Below are positions 7,494 through 10,145 of a stretch of 10,145 nucleotides of DNA, piece after piece. Position 1 is the stretch's first letter, and every line of letters starts with the position of its first letter. Below the pieces are notes generated by a model that was given only the letters and a program-made list of their open reading frames with translations, was not told the DNA's origin and did no database searches. The stretch lies in the NCBI GenBank assembly GCA_024276335.1, contig JAJRXL010000121.1, forward strand, positions 1 through 10,145, in the 5' to 3' direction. Position numbers and translations under genes: made by a program. The DNA is from Bacteroidota bacterium. GTDB lineage: Bacteria; Bacteroidota; Ignavibacteria; SZUA-365; JAADGX01.

Positions 7494-7505
7494 CGGTGAT
7501 CACCG
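7494..7505. promoter_or_regulatory. Perfect 12-bp palindrome, operator-like
   Basis: CGGTGATCACCG is its own reverse complement. It lies just downstream (about +10 to +21) of the transcription start predicted from the TATAAT at 7522-7527 on the minus strand, where a dimeric repressor would block transcription of the glycosidase gene. No regulator gene is in the window. Sugar-responsive repressors commonly use such sites, but the assignment here is inference. Confidence 0.4.
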
Positions 7506-7521
7506 ATCGCCCTTATCCACA

Positions 7522-7527
7522 ATTATA
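7522..7527 (-). promoter_or_regulatory. Candidate -10 box (TATAAT) upstream of the glycosidase gene
   Basis: A perfect TATAAT reads on the minus strand. A TTGTCA lies upstream but with only 14 bp spacing, so the -35 match is poor. If active, the glycosidase mRNA has a leader of about 178 nt that begins with the CGGTGATCACCG palindrome. Confidence 0.33.
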
Positions 7528-7578
7528 CGGTCTATAGATTCTGACAAACCGCTTTTGACCGGATACCTTTTATTCTCT

Positions 7579-7725
7579 GGGGACTTCTAAAAACCAGTCT
7601 TTGCAAGGGCGAAGCCCGATACCATCTCCGAATTCTGACGAGATTGCTTCATTCGCCACGGGCGAAGGTGCTCCGCCGCCGGCGGATTCGCAATGACAAC
7701 AAATGACCTGGGTTTGGAAGTCCCC
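7579..7725. repeat. MITE/REP-like palindromic element (about 147 bp)
   Basis: The element is bounded by imperfect inverted repeats: GGGGACTTCTAAAAACCAG at the left (7579-7597) and CTGGGTTTGGAAGTCCCC at the right (7708-7725), which match over the outer 9 bp and most of the rest. Inside lie a GGGCGAAGCCC hairpin (7607-7617) and the palindromic core at 7637-7698. It is non-coding: open frames across it translate to low-complexity sequence with no protein family. No target-site duplication is evident. It lies about 60 bp after the aminomutase stop codon, so its hairpins probably also terminate or stabilise that transcript. I infer a dispersed, non-autonomous repeat present elsewhere in the genome; only one copy is in this window. 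Confidence 0.6.
7637..7698. repeat. REP-type core: two hairpins inside an ATTGC/GCAAT stem
   Basis: Two perfect hairpins sit side by side: TTCGCC-acg-GGCGAA (7652-7666) and TCCGCC-gcc-GGCGGA (7672-7686). They are enclosed by ATTGC (7643-7647) and GCAAT (7690-7694), giving a cloverleaf-like shape. On the minus strand the frame GTCATTGCGA...GAAGCAATCTCGTC matches, from memory, a widespread class of intergenic repeats in many bacterial genomes. Confidence 0.65.
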
Positions 7726-7787
7726 GCAAAGCATTCCCGGGTAATGACACGCACCGAATTCGGTTGGTACCCCGTTCACCGCTGCTC

Positions 7788-9743
7788 TCAATAGTAATAC
7801 CAGATCGTCCGGTAGTCGCGTATGTTCTCGCCCCGCGCCGCCAGTTCCTCCAGGTAGTCGTAGATGGGAACATCAACGTAGTTGTATGGCGGGATGGGAG
7901 CGATGTTCTTCTCCCAGGGATGAAACTCGTACACGCGCGACCCGTCGGGAAGGATCATGACCAGGCGGTGATCCTGCCACGACCGCAGGTGGTTTTTCCC
8001 CAGCCTGGGCACGTTGAACACCGGCTCGTCGGTCCTGTCGAGGCCGGGCAGAAGCCGCGCTTCTTCCTTGCGCTCCTGGAGTATGCGCGCGATGGGTACC
8101 ATGTACCGGCGCGTCTCTTCTTTCCCCTTCATGTTGAACGTGTAATAGGGATCCACGCCGATGGATTTCAGGTCGCGGCGCAGCTTCGCGGTTTCGAAGC
8201 GGCGTGAATTCTCCACCGTGAATACTTCCTGGTTGTACACGCTGATGCCGGTCTTGCGGATCTTTTGCACCGCGTCCATCGCCTCGGGAGTGATCTCGTA
8301 GGAGTGCTCGAAATGCGTGACAACCGCGATTTCCCGCCGGGGCGGTTCATGGTAGCGGGCAACCAGTGCCACGGTTTCGTCGGTCCAGCGCATGGGAAGA
8401 ACCACCGGCGTCCGGGTTCCGATGCGGATGCGGTACACCTGCGGCTTGGCGGCGAGGATGTCGAGGATGCGCTCGAGTTGGCTGTTCTTCATGACCATGG
8501 GATCACCGCCCGTGATGAGCACGTCGCCGATGCACTTGTGCTCGTCGAGCCAGGCCAGCGCCCGGTCGATGTTCTCCCGCGACGCCATGGCATGGGGATC
8601 GAGGACCGTGTCGATTTCCCAGTTGCGCTGGCAGTACACGCAAATCTGGGCACAGGTATTGAAAGGCTTCATAATGGCGATGATGGGATACCGCCGGGTG
8701 ACCAGGTCCACCGGGGAGGTGTCATGCTCACCCATGAAATCGAAGAGGGAATCCCTGTCGGCCTTGTGCTCGCTCATGATATCCACGTAGTCCTCCGGCG
8801 GTATGACCTGCGCGCGGATGGCATGGTCGTACGCCACCGAAAGCCGCGAATCCATCAGGCTCAGGTAGTACGGGGTGATGCCGAACGCGAGCCGGTTCTC
8901 CACCGCCTTGCGGACCGCCTTCTTGCGTTCCGGGCTCAGCTCGATCAGGTCCAGGAGAGGGCCGGGTTCGCGAATGACGTTCTTCAGGTGCCAGACGTAA
9001 TTCTCCCAGTCTTCCTCCGATCCGTCCATGTGCCGGAGAATCCGCATACGGTTTTCCCGGCGCCATTCGACCACTTCTCCTTCAAGCCCGGAGGGGTACT
9101 TCTTGAAATACTTATGCACGGTGGAACCGAGGTCGTCCAGGATCTCCATGCGGGCGGTGGCGGCCTCCCGCCCTTTCTTCCGCAGGAAGTCCGGGATGCC
9201 TTTTTTGATCTCGGTGTCCTCGATGTAGATGTTGGATTTCCCGATAACCGCGCGGAACAGGTGCGTGAATTCGAGCAGGAAACCCACCGAGACCTCGCTC
9301 TTCAACCCGTCCCGCTCTCCCCGGGCGAGTTTCCAGAGCACGTCCAGCGCGGATACGCCCGTGCGGAATTCGTTGACGGGGCCGATGATGCTTTTGAACA
9401 CGCGGATGGCTTCGCGGACCGTCGCCTTTTCCAGAATGTGCAGGTCGTTGTCCACCGCGAAGACCTGCCGCTCCGCTTTCTCCAGGTATGAATACATGGC
9501 GTCGCGTGCGCTTTCGAGGTCGGCGGCGTTTTTCAGCAGGGAATGTATTTCCGGGTTGGATTCCCAGAGCCGCTTCAGGTAGACCTGGTAATCGACCTGG
9601 AATCGTGGCTTGAACAAGGCAATCTCGTCGGTGAAGACGTCTTCGACGACCTTCGTGCTCAGCCATTTACGGGCTTTCATGTGATCGCTCTTCAGCGCCT
9701 TGCCTGTATCGTTTCCGGAGGATTTTTTGGGGGAGGATGCCAT
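7788..9743 (-). CDS. KamA-family radical SAM/PLP 2,3-aminomutase with long N-terminal extension (glutamate 2,3-aminomutase-like active site)
   Basis: 651 residues; classical KamA enzymes have about 415. The radical-SAM cluster motif is CAQICVYC (C364, C368, C371), followed by R373, which aligns with Arg134 of Clostridium lysine 2,3-aminomutase. SAM-binding TGGD is at 411-414 and the strongly conserved GTRTPVVLP at 442-450. K583 in VPRLGKN aligns with the lysine that binds pyridoxal phosphate. The two Asp that hold the lysine side chain in lysine 2,3-aminomutase (D293, D330) align with K539 and N577; as I recall, glutamate 2,3-aminomutase has Lys and Asn there, so a beta-glutamate-type product is more likely than beta-lysine. 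The C-terminal zinc Cys of the Clostridium enzyme are absent. Residues 1-about 345 are mostly helical, charged and not recognised. The gene is GC-richer than the neighbours sampled. It stands alone; no acetyltransferase for N-acetyl-beta-lysine is adjacent. The ATG has only a weak GAGAG upstream. Confidence 0.85.
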   Translation of the reverse strand: MASSPKKSSGNDTGKALKSDHMKARKWLSTKVVEDVFTDEIALFKPRFQVDYQVYLKRLWESNPEIHSLLKNAADLESARDAMYSYLEKAERQVFAVDNDLHILEKATVREAIRVFKSIIGPVNEFRTGVSALDVLWKLARGERDGLKSEVSVGFLLEFTHLFRAVIGKSNIYIEDTEIKKGIPDFLRKKGREAATARMEILDDLGSTVHKYFKKYPSGLEGEVVEWRRENRMRILRHMDGSEEDWENYVWHLKNVIREPGPLLDLIELSPERKKAVRKAVENRLAFGITPYYLSLMDSRLSVAYDHAIRAQVIPPEDYVDIMSEHKADRDSLFDFMGEHDTSPVDLVTRRYPIIAIMKPFNTCAQICVYCQRNWEIDTVLDPHAMASRENIDRALAWLDEHKCIGDVLITGGDPMVMKNSQLERILDILAAKPQVYRIRIGTRTPVVLPMRWTDETVALVARYHEPPRREIAVVTHFEHSYEITPEAMDAVQKIRKTGISVYNQEVFTVENSRRFETAKLRRDLKSIGVDPYYTFNMKGKEETRRYMVPIARILQERKEEARLLPGLDRTDEPVFNVPRLGKNHLRSWQDHRLVMILPDGSRVYEFHPWEKNIAPIPPYNYVDVPIYDYLEELAARGENIRDYRTIWYYY

Positions 9744-10011
9744 GACGTCTCTCGCGATAGTGAACGGTCAGTATCTCAGGTTGGGGATCATTCTCTCTCG
9801 AAGTGGCCATACGGAAGCATATTCGCTATTTCCTACCAGAAAAACAATGCGAATAGGATAAGCGCTGTATATGAATTGCAAACGCGAAACTGCTGTATCT
9901 CCCTTTACTTCCTCGCGGCAGTTGACACATTTACGGATCAGCTAAGGGTCAAAACCTGGGTTAAACGAGGGAAGATGACCTTGCAATTTCTATCTTGCTC
10001 ATTTCCCCCAC
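9744..10011. other. Non-coding stretch between the aminomutase gene and the insertion sequence
   Basis: No convincing gene, RNA or terminator is seen. It must contain the aminomutase promoter, but no good -35/-10 pair stands out on the minus strand. An inverted repeat TATTCGC (9820-9826) / GCGAATA (9849-9855) is present and may be chance. If the insertion sequence to the right is recent, it could have cut a regulatory region here. Confidence 0.4.
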
Positions 10012-10021
10012 TGTCAGGATA

Positions 10022-10049
10022 GTTGTCGCCTCGAGTGAAATATTATACT
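10022..10049 (+). promoter_or_regulatory. Candidate transposase promoter
   Basis: GTTGTC (10022-10027) and TATACT (10044-10049), 5 of 6 matches to TATAAT with 16-bp spacing, would start transcription near 10056 and leave a 25-nt leader containing the ribosome binding site. The -35 match is poor. Insertion sequences often carry such a weak promoter at their left end. Confidence 0.3.
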
Positions 10050-10080
10050 TAACTTTGAGGAGGGGGTAAAAGGAGAAAAC

Positions 10081-10145
10081 ATGAGACGATATCCGGCAGA
10101 ACGTAAAGAAGCGATACTCCAGAAGATGATGCCACCACATAATGT
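10081..10145 (+). CDS. IS3-family transposase OrfA, N-terminal fragment
   Basis: The frame is open from ATG 10081 to the window edge, 21 complete codons beginning MRRYPAERKEAILQKMMPP. This opening matches the start of helix-turn-helix OrfA proteins of IS3-type elements, which typically continue with a segment ending TLYNWRKQA; that part lies outside the window. A strong AGGAG (10071-10075) sits 5 nt before the ATG. OrfA binds the element's ends and, by frameshifting with OrfB, gives the full transposase. Identification rests on a short stretch, so the family is likely but not certain. Confidence 0.72.
   Translation, partial: MRRYPAERKEAILQKMMPPHN

Larger units (their letters stand above)
10012..10145 (+). 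mobile_element. Left end of an IS3-like insertion sequence (partial)
   Basis: A transposase OrfA start at 10081 implies an insertion sequence entering from the right. The likely left terminus is the TGTCAGGATAGTTGTCGCC at about 10012, since IS3-family ends begin with TG and lie 30-80 bp before orfA. The matching right inverted repeat and the target duplication are outside the window, so the exact border is a guess. Confidence 0.5.

Noticed and set aside
7570..7876. Minus-strand open frames of 73 and 75 codons after the aminomutase
   Set aside because: They run through the palindromic repeat and, in one case, the end of the aminomutase gene in another frame. Their Cys/Gly-rich translation is what the repeat gives by chance, and no ribosome binding site is seen.
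8265..9491. 408-codon open frame on the plus strand
   Set aside because: It is antisense to the aminomutase gene and its translation is low-complexity (HRVH, DVLPRR-type) with no family features; it is a shadow of a GC-rich gene.
9820..9855. Inverted repeat TATTCGC/GCGAATA
   Set aside because: A 7-bp match with a 22-nt loop is expected by chance in a stretch of this length; neither arm extends.

Overview
The window holds about 10 kb of a bacterial chromosome with mixed base composition: two 60-base samples of the GH gene are 38-43% GC, two from the aminomutase gene 60-68%. The large exported glycosidase ends in a type IX secretion (T9SS) sorting domain, which points to the Fibrobacteres-Chlorobi-Bacteroidetes (FCB) superphylum. 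Several genes have strong Shine-Dalgarno sequences, which is unusual in classical Bacteroidia and fits better with Ignavibacteria/Chlorobi-like or uncultured FCB lineages. The Nfn transhydrogenase and a radical-SAM aminomutase suggest an anaerobic or facultatively anaerobic life. The lineage assignment is inference.

Layout from left to right: (1) the first 240 codons of an unrecognised exported protein, minus strand, running off the left edge; (2) about 520 bp of non-coding DNA with a candidate sigma70-type promoter for that gene and a clear intrinsic terminator for the next operon; (3) the two-gene nfnAB operon (minus strand, overlapping by 8 nt), encoding the electron-bifurcating NADH-dependent reduced ferredoxin:NADP+ oxidoreductase; (4) a 61-residue two-helix membrane protein, minus strand; (5) a plus-strand O-methyltransferase-family protein that lacks the usual catalytic histidine; (6) convergent to it, a 710-residue secreted clan GH-D (alpha-galactosidase-like) glycosidase with a T9SS tail; (7) a 450-bp intergenic stretch with a TATAAT box, a perfect 12-bp palindrome and a 147-bp MITE/REP-like palindromic element; (8) a 651-residue KamA-family radical-SAM/PLP aminomutase, minus strand, with a long N-terminal extension and substrate-site residues like those of glutamate 2,3-aminomutase rather than lysine 2,3-aminomutase; (9) a non-coding gap; (10) at the right edge, the start of an IS3-like insertion sequence with the first codons of its transposase.

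These are mostly independent transcription units, not one pathway. Only nfnA-nfnB is a clear operon. I see no CRISPR array, tRNA, rRNA, toxin-antitoxin pair or defence system. The points most worth following up are the extended aminomutase with its Lys/Asn substrate-site signature, the methyltransferase missing its catalytic His, and the palindromic repeat between the aminomutase and the glycosidase.
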